Under the pieces are notes generated by a model that saw only the letters and a program-made list of their open reading frames with translations, was not told the DNA's origin and searched no databases. This document shows positions 53,571-62,278 of a stretch of 64,000 nucleotides of DNA, in pieces. The position numbers and the translations under genes are program-made. This stretch comes from Salipiger abyssi. Lineage in GTDB: Bacteria > Pseudomonadota > Alphaproteobacteria > Rhodobacterales > Rhodobacteraceae. Each line of letters begins with the position of its first letter. Within the stretch, counting starts at the first letter, position 1. The stretch is from assembly GCF_001975705.1 (NCBI RefSeq), contig NZ_CP015093.1, positions 434,001 to 498,000 of the forward strand, written 5' to 3'.

Positions 53571-54389
53571 TTAGTTCGCTCTGTTCAGGGTTTGGTCCTC
53601 TACTGACCGTTGGTGATACTCCCACGGTGTGAGCCCGTCGAGGCTCGTGTGGGGGCGATGGTGGTTGTAGTCTTCGCGCCAGGCCGAGATAAGCTCCCGG
53701 GCGTGGCGCAGGTTGGCGAACAGGTGCTCGTTCAGGCACTCGTCGCGCAGGCGGCCATTAAAGCTCTCGACGAAGCCGTTCTGCATGGGCTTTCCTGGCG
53801 CGATGTAATGCCACTCGACCTTGCGGTCCTCCTGCCATTTCAGGATGGCATTCGATGTCAGCTCCGTTCCGTTGTCACTGACCACCATACATGGATAGCC
53901 GCGCACCCGGGCGATGCTGTCGAGCTCACGGCCGACACGTTGCCCCGACAGCGAAGTGTCCACGACCGTCGCCAGGCATTCCCGGCTGAAGTCGTCGATG
54001 ACGCACAGCACCCGGAACCGGCGCCCGTCTGAGAGGCTGTCCGAGACGAAGTCCAGGGACCATCGCTGGTTCGGCCCTTGTGGGATCGCCATCGGGGCCC
54101 TCGTTCCGATCGCGCGCTTGCGACCGCCGCGCTTGCGCACTGTCAGGCCCTCTTCCCGGTAGATCCGGTAAAGCTTCTTCCAGTTCACCTTCCAGCCTTC
54201 GCGACCAAGAAGCAGGTGCAGCCTTCGATAGCCGAAGCGACGCCGTTCGCTGGAAATCGCCTTCAGCCTCTCCCGCAGCTCGGCGTCTACAGGTCTAATT
54301 GATCCACGTCGATACACACGCGGGTCGATCCCGGCCAGGGCACAGGCCCGCCGCTGGTTGTAGTTCTTCTCTGTCATGGCCCAGTCCAC
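53571..54389 (-). CDS. IS3-family transposase OrfB (DDE integrase domain)
   Basis: 272 residues from the GTG at 54389. An HTH_21-type region ([22 protein letters not shown]) is followed by the rve integrase core with the catalytic triad: D in WSLDFVSD, D in VVSDNGTE and E in [13 protein letters not shown]. It is normally made as the OrfAB fusion by -1 frameshifting at 54419-54425; the frame reads through [18 protein letters not shown]. It catalyses cut and joining of the element ends. Confidence 0.93.
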   Translation of the reverse strand: MDWAMTEKNYNQRRACALAGIDPRVYRRGSIRPVDAELRERLKAISSERRRFGYRRLHLLLGREGWKVNWKKLYRIYREEGLTVRKRGGRKRAIGTRAPMAIPQGPNQRWSLDFVSDSLSDGRRFRVLCVIDDFSRECLATVVDTSLSGQRVGRELDSIARVRGYPCMVVSDNGTELTSNAILKWQEDRKVEWHYIAPGKPMQNGFVESFNGRLRDECLNEHLFANLRHARELISAWREDYNHHRPHTSLDGLTPWEYHQRSVEDQTLNRAN

Positions 54390-54412
54390 GGCTCGTCGCC
54401 TTGCACCGGGCT

Positions 54413-54679
54413 TCAGAAGTTTTTTCCCAGCATCTCCTTGAGCGTGGCCACATCCAGCATCTGCTCCGCGAGCATCTTCTTGAGCTTCGCATTCTCAGCC
54501 TCCAGCGCCTTCAGCCGTTTGGCCTCCGACACCTCCATGCCGCCATACTTCGAGCGCCACTTGTAGAACGTGCCGTCACTGATGCCATGCTTCCGGCACA
54601 GCTCCTTGGCACCTATCCCGGCCTGGTGCTCCTTTAAAATGCCAATGATCTGCTCTTCGCTGAAACGGCTTTTCCGCAT
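54413..54679 (-). CDS. IS3-family transposase OrfA (HTH)
   Basis: 88 residues: an N-terminal helix-turn-helix ([35 protein letters not shown]) and a leucine-zipper coiled coil ([19 protein letters not shown]). It binds the element ends. Near its end the codons GGA-AAA-AAC hold a canonical A_AAA_AAC slippery heptamer (54425-54419 on the minus strand) that allows -1 frameshifting into OrfB. Confidence 0.93.
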   Translation of the reverse strand: MRKSRFSEEQIIGILKEHQAGIGAKELCRKHGISDGTFYKWRSKYGGMEVSEAKRLKALEAENAKLKKMLAEQMLDVATLKEMLGKNF

Positions 54680-54767
54680 TGTCTGTCTCCTCGTTTGGAG
54701 AACAGGCTAACTTCAAAACGCGGACTTTTCAGGGGAGCAGGTCAGTTTTGTTGGTCATTACCCATGG

Positions 54768-54875
54768 TCAGTCTCGGAGAGTTTTATGTGCCGACTTAAT
54801 GGCTGTTGGCATAACAAACAGCAACTCTGCCAATCTCGCGTCCTCAAGAGCAGTTAGAAGTCCACTAAGCTGACT
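54768..54875 (-). pseudogene. 3' remnant of a gene upstream of the interrupted hypothetical gene
   Basis: A leftward frame ending at a TGA 2 nt before the hypothetical ATG at 54765 encodes LTALEDARLAELLFVMPTA followed by KSAHKTLRD. It looks like the C-terminal helix of a protein and shares the lower GC. Further upstream (past about 54875) the DNA is GC-rich and the frame no longer looks coding, so the rest of the gene seems lost at the segment border. Tentative. Confidence 0.35.
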
Positions 54876-55047
54876 TTGGCGCAGCCGCAGCGAAAGAGCG
54901 CTTCGTCCCGCACACCGGACCTTCGTATCCCGGCAAGGCGCGTAGCCGGCATGGCCCTGAAATGCCTGACACCCAGCCCCAGCACTCCGACCGGCTCAAA
55001 AATCGGCTGAACGGCATCGGCGATCCGCGCCGATGCCTGCCCGCCCC

Positions 55048-57453
55048 TCAGTGCGGCTCGCCCGCCAGCGGCGTCACGTCGATGCCGCGGGTGAAGACCA
55101 GCCCCATGGAATCGCGCAGCACCAGCGGCCCGCCGATATAGTCCGGCCCGATCCCGGGGCTGCGGATCGTGAGGTGCCAGTCGTTGCGGCTGACGCTGTC
55201 GGGCAGCAGGTCGAGCGGGTCGATATCCTCGGTCTCGCCGCCCTCCATATGGCAGACGACAAAGACCTCGCCCCCCTCCGGCGCATTGCGCAGCGCGACA
55301 AAGACCGTGCGCCCCTCGATCGGTTCGAGATAGCGGAAATGATCGTCGTCGCGGAAATTCTGCCGCAGCCACGGGTTGTTGAGCCGGAACATGCGCAGCC
55401 GCCGCATGGCATTGGTCTGCGCCGGGTCGAGCTTCGACGTGGAATGCGAGACGTTGCAGTATTCGTGCATGTCGTCCATCCAGGCCCGCGCGATCTGTTT
55501 CAGCGTGCCCACGGTGAAGGGGCGCGGCCCGGAAAGCGGCGGCTCGACCGCGTTCAGCAGCGTGGCGATGGTGTTGAGGTCGTAATCGGTCACCTCGACC
55601 AGCGCCGGCAGGAATTCGAGGAACCGCGCCAGATCCTCGCGGGTCTCGAAGCCCAGCTCCTTGAGCCAGCGGAAGGCGCCGGGGATCGAATAGCTGTATT
55701 CGTCCACCTGCCATTTCAGCGAGATCGCCTCTTCGGCCACGACCTTGACGCCGTATTTGTCGTCCTGATTGCGGATAAAGCCCCAGCTCGCCCGCGCGGT
55801 GGCGTTGAGGAAATCCATCGGCACGCCGGGCAGCGCCGCATAGGTCAGGATCGACACGGCGGGGTTGTCATAGGCCTTGTCGAGGATCTCCATCTTGGTG
55901 TCGCCGAGCCGGGTGTTGATATTGAGCTTGGGGTTCACCTGCGTGCCCCGGCGCAGCGTGTCGTGATTGGCCGTGCCGGAAATCCAGTTCGAGCCGCGTT
56001 TCAGGATCTCTTTCAGGCGCCAGTATTTCGACAGCCAGAACGTGTAGATGAAGGGTGTGTTGTGCGCAAAGGTCAGCGGACCCCACTGGAACACATCCGG
56101 ATCGGTCTCTTTCTGGCTCTCGATCACCGCGCGGTAATCCGAGCTCAGCTCCCAATCTTCCTGCGGCCAGGGGCGGCCGTCCTCGAAGACGAACCACGGG
56201 TGATAATCGACGCCGGCGACGTTCTGCACGATATCCGACATCTCTTGCAGATATTCGTCGTCGTGGCGCATCTCCTGTATAGAGACATCCCACCACTTGA
56301 AATCCTGCGCACCGTCGACGCGCACGCCGTCGGCGCCGAAATCCACCTTGCGGCGCTGCATCTCCAGCAGGATCGCGCGGACGAAGGGGTTATGGTAGTC
56401 GAGATTCTGGCCGTACATGTTCGGCCCGGCAAAGAAATGGCTGTTGAGCGCACCGAGCCCCTGATTGTCGGCGTGGCCAAAGACCACGTCGAGCACCAGC
56501 ATCTTGGGCCAGCGCGGGAAATTGTGCAGCACCGCCGCCAGATCGACCAGCTCGTCGGGCCGCGCGGTCTCCAGCAGCACCGGGTTCACCGTGGCCATGC
56601 CGGAAATCACGATGTCATAGCCCCAGTTCGTCGTGTCCGGGCGCATCAGATGCGCGGTGACGCTGGTCTCGTCGCTCTCGGTATCGGTCCAGAAATTCGG
56701 GCCGGCCTCGTAGACCGTGGTGGGCTCCACCGGCAGCAGCTGCACCGCGTCGTATCCGGCAAACAGCTCCTCGTCCGGCTCCAGCACCAGCCCGTTGGCC
56801 ACCCGTGCGGCAAGCCGCTCGAACTGGCGGGTAAGCGAGGCCAGCGTGCCGCCCGGCGTGGCGGTGGGCACATGCACCTGCAAAATCGAGGTGGGCGGCG
56901 CGAATTTATGCGGGCCGTCCTTCTTCACCTGCTCGAAATAGCCCTTGTCCTGCCGCCGCGCCTGCATGGCGCCGACATCGTAGATCTCGGCAGGGGAGAA
57001 CGCGCCAAAGGGCAGCGAGGCGGCGAGCGGGTCGAGGATGCGGTGATAGACCCCTTCGTGATCGCGATAGGTCAGCGCGTAGAAATCGCCGATCCTGTCG
57101 CGGTCGCCGGAGATCAGCCCGGTGGCGGCGGCAAAGGTGAAGCCCTCGCATCGCGCCACCGGCAGCAGCGCGCGGTCGAAGGTGACATCGGCCTGGCTCG
57201 CGGTGAGATCGAGCTCCTCGCGCGGGCGCAGGATTTCGAGGAACACGTCGCCATCGGCGATGCGCCAGTCGAGCAGCTCCGGCGTCCAGAAGCCGAACTC
57301 CACCCTGTTGCCCTCCACCAGCGCGCCCAGCCGCCGGGCGATCTCGCGCCCCGCGGCGAACCGGTCTGGCGCGGTGTTGAGCACCTCCTGGCACCATGCG
57401 GCGCGGGCGGCGGCTGCGTCGGAATCGCTGGCGATGGAGGGCATGTCTTTCAT
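55048..57453 (-). CDS. GH13-like glycosidase, probable glucosylglycerol hydrolase (GghA-like)
   Basis: 801 residues. GH13 core regions are visible: region I DVVFGHADN, region II GADGVRVDGAQDF (nucleophile Asp) and region IV SGTANHDTLRRG. Long extra N- and C-terminal domains and the overall size match the glucosylglycerol hydrolase type rather than classic amylases; it would split the compatible solute glucosylglycerol into glucose and glycerol. No signal peptide, so cytoplasmic. The ATG at 57453 has AGGA upstream; an ATG three codons later is possible. Trehalose synthase-like or sucrose phosphorylase-like activity is the alternative. Confidence 0.6.
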   Translation of the reverse strand: MKDMPSIASDSDAAAARAAWCQEVLNTAPDRFAAGREIARRLGALVEGNRVEFGFWTPELLDWRIADGDVFLEILRPREELDLTASQADVTFDRALLPVARCEGFTFAAATGLISGDRDRIGDFYALTYRDHEGVYHRILDPLAASLPFGAFSPAEIYDVGAMQARRQDKGYFEQVKKDGPHKFAPPTSILQVHVPTATPGGTLASLTRQFERLAARVANGLVLEPDEELFAGYDAVQLLPVEPTTVYEAGPNFWTDTESDETSVTAHLMRPDTTNWGYDIVISGMATVNPVLLETARPDELVDLAAVLHNFPRWPKMLVLDVVFGHADNQGLGALNSHFFAGPNMYGQNLDYHNPFVRAILLEMQRRKVDFGADGVRVDGAQDFKWWDVSIQEMRHDDEYLQEMSDIVQNVAGVDYHPWFVFEDGRPWPQEDWELSSDYRAVIESQKETDPDVFQWGPLTFAHNTPFIYTFWLSKYWRLKEILKRGSNWISGTANHDTLRRGTQVNPKLNINTRLGDTKMEILDKAYDNPAVSILTYAALPGVPMDFLNATARASWGFIRNQDDKYGVKVVAEEAISLKWQVDEYSYSIPGAFRWLKELGFETREDLARFLEFLPALVEVTDYDLNTIATLLNAVEPPLSGPRPFTVGTLKQIARAWMDDMHEYCNVSHSTSKLDPAQTNAMRRLRMFRLNNPWLRQNFRDDDHFRYLEPIEGRTVFVALRNAPEGGEVFVVCHMEGGETEDIDPLDLLPDSVSRNDWHLTIRSPGIGPDYIGGPLVLRDSMGLVFTRGIDVTPLAGEPH

Positions 57454-57766
57454 GTCGTCTCTGTCCTGTCGTTGCGCGGGGCACAGTGCGCGAAATGCAC
57501 CTGTCGCCCCTGCGCGATGGCTTCGGATGTGACGGAAGAGCGGCACGGCGCCAGATGCCCGAGCGCGGCGCCAGGGGGCGCAGAGCGGGCCTCTTCCTGC
57601 CGGAGCGGCGGGCGGAGAGCCGCAACCGCGCCGTGTTCACCCGTGCAACCTAAAGCGATGCGGCGCGGCTTCAACGCAAAATCCCCCGATCCGGCGGGAC
57701 CGGGAGGATTGCCTGTCGGACTGCCTGTCTGCGGGGCAATGGATGACGTAAGACCAGCCTGTGCCG
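57454..57766. other. spacer between the glycosidase and isomerase genes
   Basis: No gene is seen. It carries a likely terminator of the isomerase gene (57679-57710) and the promoter region of the glycosidase gene, in which I cannot identify boxes with confidence. Confidence 0.4.
57679..57710 (-). terminator. possible terminator of the DsbA-like isomerase gene
   Basis: An imperfect stem of about 9 bp (AATCCCCCG with CGGGAGGATT) around a GC-rich loop. On the minus strand it is followed by TTTGCGTT, so the U-run is weak. It lies about 57 nt past the isomerase stop. Confidence 0.5.
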
Positions 57767-58372
57767 TCAGGCGGCGGCCTTCATCAGGGTTTCGCGCATG
57801 AAGTCGATGCGATCCTGCCCCCAGAAGCGTTCGCCGTCGATCACATAGGTGGGCGAGCCGAACACGCCGGCGGCGATGGCGCGCTCGGTGACCGCGTCGG
57901 CCTCGTCGCGGATCTCTTCGCTCTCGGCCACATGCAGCAGCTCGAAGGCGGGCATGTCGATCTGCCGCAGCGCCTCGCCGAGATCGCCGGGATCGGCGAT
58001 GTTGCGGCCCTCGGCCCAGACGCCGCGCAGGCAGGCCATGCTGATCGCGTCCTGATCGAGCCCCAGCCGTCCGGCGGCGAGGATCACGCGGCCGGCGAGA
58101 CGCGGGCAGGTCGGGTAATGGGTCGGCACTTTCGCCATGCGCAGCCCGCGCAGCCGGGCCCAGCGGGCCTGATCCTCGATACGGTAGCTGCGCCGCACCT
58201 CGGACTGGTCGAAGGGCGCGACGGTCTCGGCGGCCTTATAGACCTGATGCGGGATGATCGGCAGGAACCGCACATGCGCGCCGGTCTCGCGCGCCAGCGC
58301 CATCAGGGCCTGATGCCCCAGATAGGCGTATCCCGACACCGGCGAAAAGTAATACTCGATGACCTTGCTCAT
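57767..58372 (-). CDS. 2-hydroxychromene-2-carboxylate isomerase-like DsbA-family protein
   Basis: 201 residues of the HCCA isomerase/kappa-class GST branch of the thioredoxin fold. It starts IEYYFSPVSGYAYLGHQAL, where a Ser-Pro replaces the CxxC of DsbA, and ends with GVFGSPTYVIDGERFWGQDRIDF, the conserved cis-Pro and Phe-Trp-Gly-Gln segment. The family isomerises 2-hydroxychromene-2-carboxylate in naphthalene breakdown, but most genomic members have unknown glutathione-dependent roles; no aromatic genes are nearby. Confidence 0.82.
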   Translation of the reverse strand: MSKVIEYYFSPVSGYAYLGHQALMALARETGAHVRFLPIIPHQVYKAAETVAPFDQSEVRRSYRIEDQARWARLRGLRMAKVPTHYPTCPRLAGRVILAAGRLGLDQDAISMACLRGVWAEGRNIADPGDLGEALRQIDMPAFELLHVAESEEIRDEADAVTERAIAAGVFGSPTYVIDGERFWGQDRIDFMRETLMKAAA

Positions 58373-58767
58373 GGCAGCCCCCAGACACAGCGTTTCCGTG
58401 GCGGTCCTCCTCGGCGGCCCCGGCTCCTCGGAGCCCCGAACCGGATCGTTGACATCAGTCGGCGCGCGATGCGCTTGGCTTGTCAACAAATGGGCGGGGC
58501 CGGGTGTTCCGCGCAAATCCTGTGCCGGAGGTTTCGGCAGAAACATCTCTCCGGACAGGCGAACGCCCGGTTTTCAGGCAAATTTGAATCGAAACCGACC
58601 GCGCCCTGCCCCACCCCGCCAAGATTTCGCCCCACTCCGAAACGCCGCCGTGTCGCGGGCGCCGGGTCCGGCGCTATGCAATACGCCGCGGCACAGGCAG
58701 GCAGAGGAGTGCCTCTGCCCCGCCGCATCCCGCTTGATCACCGCCCACGCCCGGGGCATGAGAAAGC
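58373..58767. other. 395-nt divergent spacer
   Basis: No gene is supported. GTTGACA at 58448-58454 and TGTCAAC at 58481-58487 form a spaced 7-nt inverted repeat around GCGCGCGATGCGC; the left arm also contains a TTGACA-like -35 element. It could be an operator for either flanking gene. Nothing else stands out. Confidence 0.35.
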
Positions 58768-60237
58768 ATGAAGCTTGTTTTCACCGCGCTTTACGGTTTT
58801 TGCCTGATCCTGTTCTGGCTGGATCGCAATCGGAACTCCGCCGTACGCCGGATCATCAACGAGGCGAACGCGGCGCTTCTCCGCCTGCTCGAAAACGTCT
58901 TCCGCAAGGGGCTGTTCCTCATGTCGGAGCAGAGGTCGTGGGCGGCGGTGCGGGCGCTGTTCGGCAGCTTTCTCCGCCCCGGGCGGCAGCTCCGCCGGGC
59001 GGCGCTCTGGAGCCTGGCATTCCTCGTCCTCTCGATCTCGGGGTTCGAACTGAACGCGCATCTGCGGCGCAATCAGCCGGTGCCGCAGACCGATCACCTG
59101 ACGAACGCTGTCACGGCAATCCTCGACTACAAAAACGCCCGGAACTGCCTTGTCGTGACCGGGGATGTGGCGCTTTGCAAAGAGGCCGGCTTTCTCATTC
59201 TCGATACCGCCTCTCTCAGCGCCCGGCTGCAATCCATGGGGCCTTACTGGTCCAGCGACATGGATTTCAGCACCGGCGAAACCAACGATCTCGAAACCTC
59301 GATCTTTCTTCTGGGCCTGGGGGAAGAGATAGCGCGGACACATCTGTCGCTTGTTCTGGCGGAGGGGAACGCCTATCTCGACCTGAGTTCCGAACTTTCG
59401 ACCTCCATCTTACAGAGATCCGGCTGGTTTACCTCGACCTTCTATGCCACGGTCCTGCTGCCAAGCCTCTATCTTTCCTGCCTCATCACCACCGCGCTGA
59501 TCTACTTTTCCAAGGAGATCCGGCTCGACAGGGATATCTACCGCGGCGGTCTCATCCTCGGTTCGGCGCTTCTGGATTTCGCCTTTTGCGTAGTACTGTT
59601 CTTTATCCTGACCGCCATCATCTATTTTCTGGGCCCGATCCTGACCCATCTCGCGGGACGTTTGTACGACGGCTACCTGATCCCGGAAGACCTGCGGCCG
59701 CAGCTTTTCCATTATATAAATGATGTCTTCGCTCCGCGTGCTCTCGACTATTACGCGCAGCACGGCACCGCCCTCGGCGAGCCCTGGCGCACGCTCTTTG
59801 ACGCGCTTGAAGAGGCGTTTTCGCCAGACGCCGCGGACGCTGCCGAAGAAACGGCGCAGGTTCGCTCCCTGTTCACCGATATGACGCTGTCGAATACTCC
59901 GATCTCCAGCACCATTTCGCTGCAACCGACCTTCTTCGAAACGCTGATCGCGACGGGCCGTCTGGTTGTCTGGGATGTTACGACAATCCTGCGCGGATTC
60001 TGGAGCTATATTCCGATAGAGGCGGCGATCCGGAACTGGATGATCCTGATAACCCTGCTGCCGCTTCTCCTGCATATCGCGATCGTCGCGGCGAACCTCT
60101 TTTACGCCGCTGCGATGCTGTTCGTGACACGACCCCTGATCGAGCTGACGCGCGTCGCCTCGGAAACCAGCGCGACAAAGTTCTATGGCGGCGCGCTGGC
60201 CTTCACCCTGGGCGTGCTGGGGATCTGGATCCTGTAG
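58768..60237 (+). CDS. orphan inner-membrane protein, function unknown
   Basis: 489 residues. Hydrophobic segments lie near 1-18, 80-95, 220-245, 265-295, 415-445 and 470-489. Two large soluble parts sit between them: about 100-215 (with two Cys, NARNCLVV and VALCKEAG) and about 300-400 (FAPRALDYYAQHG). The Cys pair and polarity suggest that the first loop is periplasmic. No family is recognised and there are no partner genes. The codon and base use is a little less GC-rich than around it. GAGAAAG lies just upstream of the ATG. Confidence 0.65.
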   Translation: MKLVFTALYGFCLILFWLDRNRNSAVRRIINEANAALLRLLENVFRKGLFLMSEQRSWAAVRALFGSFLRPGRQLRRAALWSLAFLVLSISGFELNAHLRRNQPVPQTDHLTNAVTAILDYKNARNCLVVTGDVALCKEAGFLILDTASLSARLQSMGPYWSSDMDFSTGETNDLETSIFLLGLGEEIARTHLSLVLAEGNAYLDLSSELSTSILQRSGWFTSTFYATVLLPSLYLSCLITTALIYFSKEIRLDRDIYRGGLILGSALLDFAFCVVLFFILTAIIYFLGPILTHLAGRLYDGYLIPEDLRPQLFHYINDVFAPRALDYYAQHGTALGEPWRTLFDALEEAFSPDAADAAEETAQVRSLFTDMTLSNTPISSTISLQPTFFETLIATGRLVVWDVTTILRGFWSYIPIEAAIRNWMILITLLPLLLHIAIVAANLFYAAAMLFVTRPLIELTRVASETSATKFYGGALAFTLGVLGIWIL

Positions 60238-60285
60238 CGCTCCCGGCCCTTCCGCCCGCCCCCTCTGCCCGTGTATCCTGTGCCC

Positions 60286-60873
60286 ATGTCCGCGAATCTG
60301 TCCCAGTGCTTTCCACTGCGCCGGTCCCGCGTCCACGAGGTCTGCGGCCCCGGCGCCACGAGCTTTGCCGCGATCCTCGCCGCGCGCGGAACGGGGCCGG
60401 TGCTCTGGGTGCGGCAGGGCTGGGATCATCAGGCGCTGCACCCTCTGGGGCTGGCGCGGGTCTTCGATCCGGCGCGGCTGCTCGTCGCGCAGGCGCCCGG
60501 CCAGGTCGATGCGCTGGCGGTCAGCGAAGAGGCGCTGCGCGACGGCGCCGTGCCGCTGGTGGTGACCGAGATCGTCCAGCCGCTCGACCTGCGACAGGGC
60601 CGGCGGCTGCAACTGGCCGCCAAGGCGGGCGCCACGACGGGGCTCTGCCTGATCCCCGAGGGCATGGGCAGCAACGCCGCCGAGACCCGCTGGCACGCCG
60701 CGCCCCGGCTGGCGGCAGAGGGCGAGGACTCGACAGCGCTGCGCTGGGAAATTATAAAGAACAAATCGGGAACACTTGGGGCCTGGGATGTTCGATGGGA
60801 TGACACGGCGCATCGTCTGCATGTGGTTCCCCCGGCTGGCGAGCGACCGGGCTCTGCGCGCGCGTCCGGTTGA
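60286..60873 (+). CDS. imuA: ImuA-like protein of the SOS mutasome cassette
   Basis: 195 residues with the RecA-like partial fold of ImuA (HEVCGPGATSFAAILAARG, PVLWVRQGWDHQALHPLGL). It takes part in translesion synthesis with ImuB and DnaE2, where it may bind RecA or the complex. The ATG at 60286 was preferred to an in-frame GTG at 60271. Its 3' end overlaps the imuB start by about 75-85 nt, a long overlap that couples them. Confidence 0.78.
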   Translation: MSANLSQCFPLRRSRVHEVCGPGATSFAAILAARGTGPVLWVRQGWDHQALHPLGLARVFDPARLLVAQAPGQVDALAVSEEALRDGAVPLVVTEIVQPLDLRQGRRLQLAAKAGATTGLCLIPEGMGSNAAETRWHAAPRLAAEGEDSTALRWEIIKNKSGTLGAWDVRWDDTAHRLHVVPPAGERPGSARASG

Positions 60874-62278
60874 CGGGGCGCCCTTCGCGCTGCTTCTGAC
60901 CCAGGCCAATGCCGAACGGCTGCATTGCCTCAACGCGCCGGCCGAGGCGCTGGGGCTCTATCGCGGCATGAGCCTCGCCGATGCCCGCGCCTTCTGTCCC
61001 GACCTGATCACCGCCCCCGCCGATCCGCCGCGCGAGGCGCGCTTTCTGTCCACCTTGCGCCGCTGGGCCACGCGCTATTGCCCCTGGGTCGGGATCGAGG
61101 GGCGGGATGCGCTGGTGCTCGATGTCACCGGCGCGACGCATCTGCATGGCGGCGAGGCGGCGATGCTGGAGGATATGCGCGCCCGCGCCACCCGCGCCGG
61201 GCTGAACCTGCGGCTGGGGCTGGGCGACACGCGCGGCGCCGCCTGGGCGCTGGCGCATCACGGCGAGGGCGCAGCGCCGCCCGGCGACGGGCTGGCGACG
61301 CTGGGACCGCTGCCGGTCGAGGCGCTGCGCCTCGCGCCGGACACCGTCACCGGTCTGCAACGGCTGGGCCTGCGCCGCATCGCCGATCTGGCCGCAACGC
61401 CGCGCGCCCCCCTCGCCCGCCGCTTCGGCCCCGAGCCGCTGCGGCGGCTCGATCAGGCGCTCGGGGCGCAGCCCGAGCCGGTCACGCCGGAGCCCGATCC
61501 GCCGCATTACGGCGTCCGTCTCAGCCTGCCCGAGCCCATCGGCCGCACCGAGGATGTGATGGCCGGCGCCGCCCGGCTGCTGGAACCGCTCTGCGCCAAA
61601 CTGCTGGCACAGGAGGCCGGCGCGCGGGTGCTGGCGCTGAGCCTGCGCCGGGTCGATGGCGGCAGCCAGTCGGTGGAGCTGCGGCTGGCCAGCCCGATGC
61701 GCGACGCCGCCCGCATCCTGCCGCTCTTCGCCCGCGGGGTGGAGGCCGCCGAGGCGGGCTTCGGCATCGACCAGCTGCGGCTGGAGGCGACGCAGGTCGA
61801 GGCGCTGCCGGTGCAGCAGCTCGGCGGCCCGGTCGCGGCGGTCGCGGCGGGCGGCCCGGCGCTCGACGATCTGGTGACCCGGATCGGCACCCGCATCGGG
61901 CTGGAGAACGTGCAGCGCTTTCTGCCCGCCGACAGCCATATCCCCGAGCGCGCCTTTTCCATCGCCCCCGCCGCCTTTTCCCGCGCCGCGACGGGCTGGC
62001 ACGCGCCGCGCCCGCGCCCGCTGCGGCTGTTCCCGCCCGAGCCCATCGCCGCCACCGGCCCGCGCCCGCCCGGGCGCTTTCGCTGGCGCGCCATGGCGCT
62101 CGACACCGCCCGCGCCACCGGCCCCGAGCGCATCGCGCCCGAATGGTGGCTGCCCGATGACAACTGGCAGCGCGGCGTGCGCGATTACTGGCAGGTCGAG
62201 ACCCGGCAGGGCCGCCGGCTCTGGCTCTTTCACACGCCGCAGCAGCCGGGCTGGTTCGTGCAGGGGGAATTCGCATGA
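60788..62278 (+). CDS. imuB: ImuB, Y-family polymerase-like protein of the SOS mutasome
   Basis: About 496 residues. The Y-family fold begins at RRIVCMWFPRLASDRAL, where the catalytic DxD of true Y-family polymerases is absent, as in ImuB, which acts as a beta-clamp-binding hub for DnaE2. The palm and thumb (LVLDVTGATHLHGGE, GLGDTRGAAWALAHHG) and little-finger regions are recognisable. The ATG could be 60788 or 60800. It overlaps imuA upstream and dnaE2 by 4 nt. Confidence 0.85.
   Translation: MFDGMTRRIVCMWFPRLASDRALRARPVDGAPFALLLTQANAERLHCLNAPAEALGLYRGMSLADARAFCPDLITAPADPPREARFLSTLRRWATRYCPWVGIEGRDALVLDVTGATHLHGGEAAMLEDMRARATRAGLNLRLGLGDTRGAAWALAHHGEGAAPPGDGLATLGPLPVEALRLAPDTVTGLQRLGLRRIADLAATPRAPLARRFGPEPLRRLDQALGAQPEPVTPEPDPPHYGVRLSLPEPIGRTEDVMAGAARLLEPLCAKLLAQEAGARVLALSLRRVDGGSQSVELRLASPMRDAARILPLFARGVEAAEAGFGIDQLRLEATQVEALPVQQLGGPVAAVAAGGPALDDLVTRIGTRIGLENVQRFLPADSHIPERAFSIAPAAFSRAATGWHAPRPRPLRLFPPEPIAATGPRPPGRFRWRAMALDTARATGPERIAPEWWLPDDNWQRGVRDYWQVETRQGRRLWLFHTPQQPGWFVQGEFA

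Larger units (their letters stand above)
53542..54744 (-). mobile_element. complete IS3-family insertion sequence (1203 nt)
   Basis: Terminal inverted repeats begin TGACCTGCTCCCC at both ends (53542 rightwards; 54744 leftwards) and continue with AGTCCGCGTTTT after a 4-nt divergent stretch. The flanks carry the direct repeat GTTT (53538-53541 and 54745-54748). It encodes OrfA and OrfB with a programmed -1 frameshift site. The 4-bp duplication and IR fit an IS407-like group of IS3. Both genes look intact, so it may be active. Confidence 0.92.
52641..54765 (-). pseudogene. hypothetical protein gene interrupted by an IS3-family element after codon 7
   Basis: Two pieces of one gene. The 5' piece, 54765 down to 54745, reads MGNDQQN and then meets a TGA supplied by the element. 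The 3' piece runs from 53537 to 52641. Deleting the element and one GTTT target copy joins them in frame (QQN-WRSNVAHFLAET-LPKATDRPGWYD) into 305 residues. The protein has a Pro-rich segment (KDPPPPPTPN), a charged helical region (SEEHIDELIAWHEEKLAEGREKYG) and no family I recognise. It is clearly lower in GC than neighbours, so probably acquired. A TTG at 53501 could start a shortened protein, but without a convincing ribosome binding site. Confidence 0.75.

Noticed and set aside
54854..55714. 286-codon leftward frame overlapping the glycosidase gene
   Set aside because: It is a +1 shadow of the GH13 gene and of flanking DNA, with no ribosome binding site or domain.
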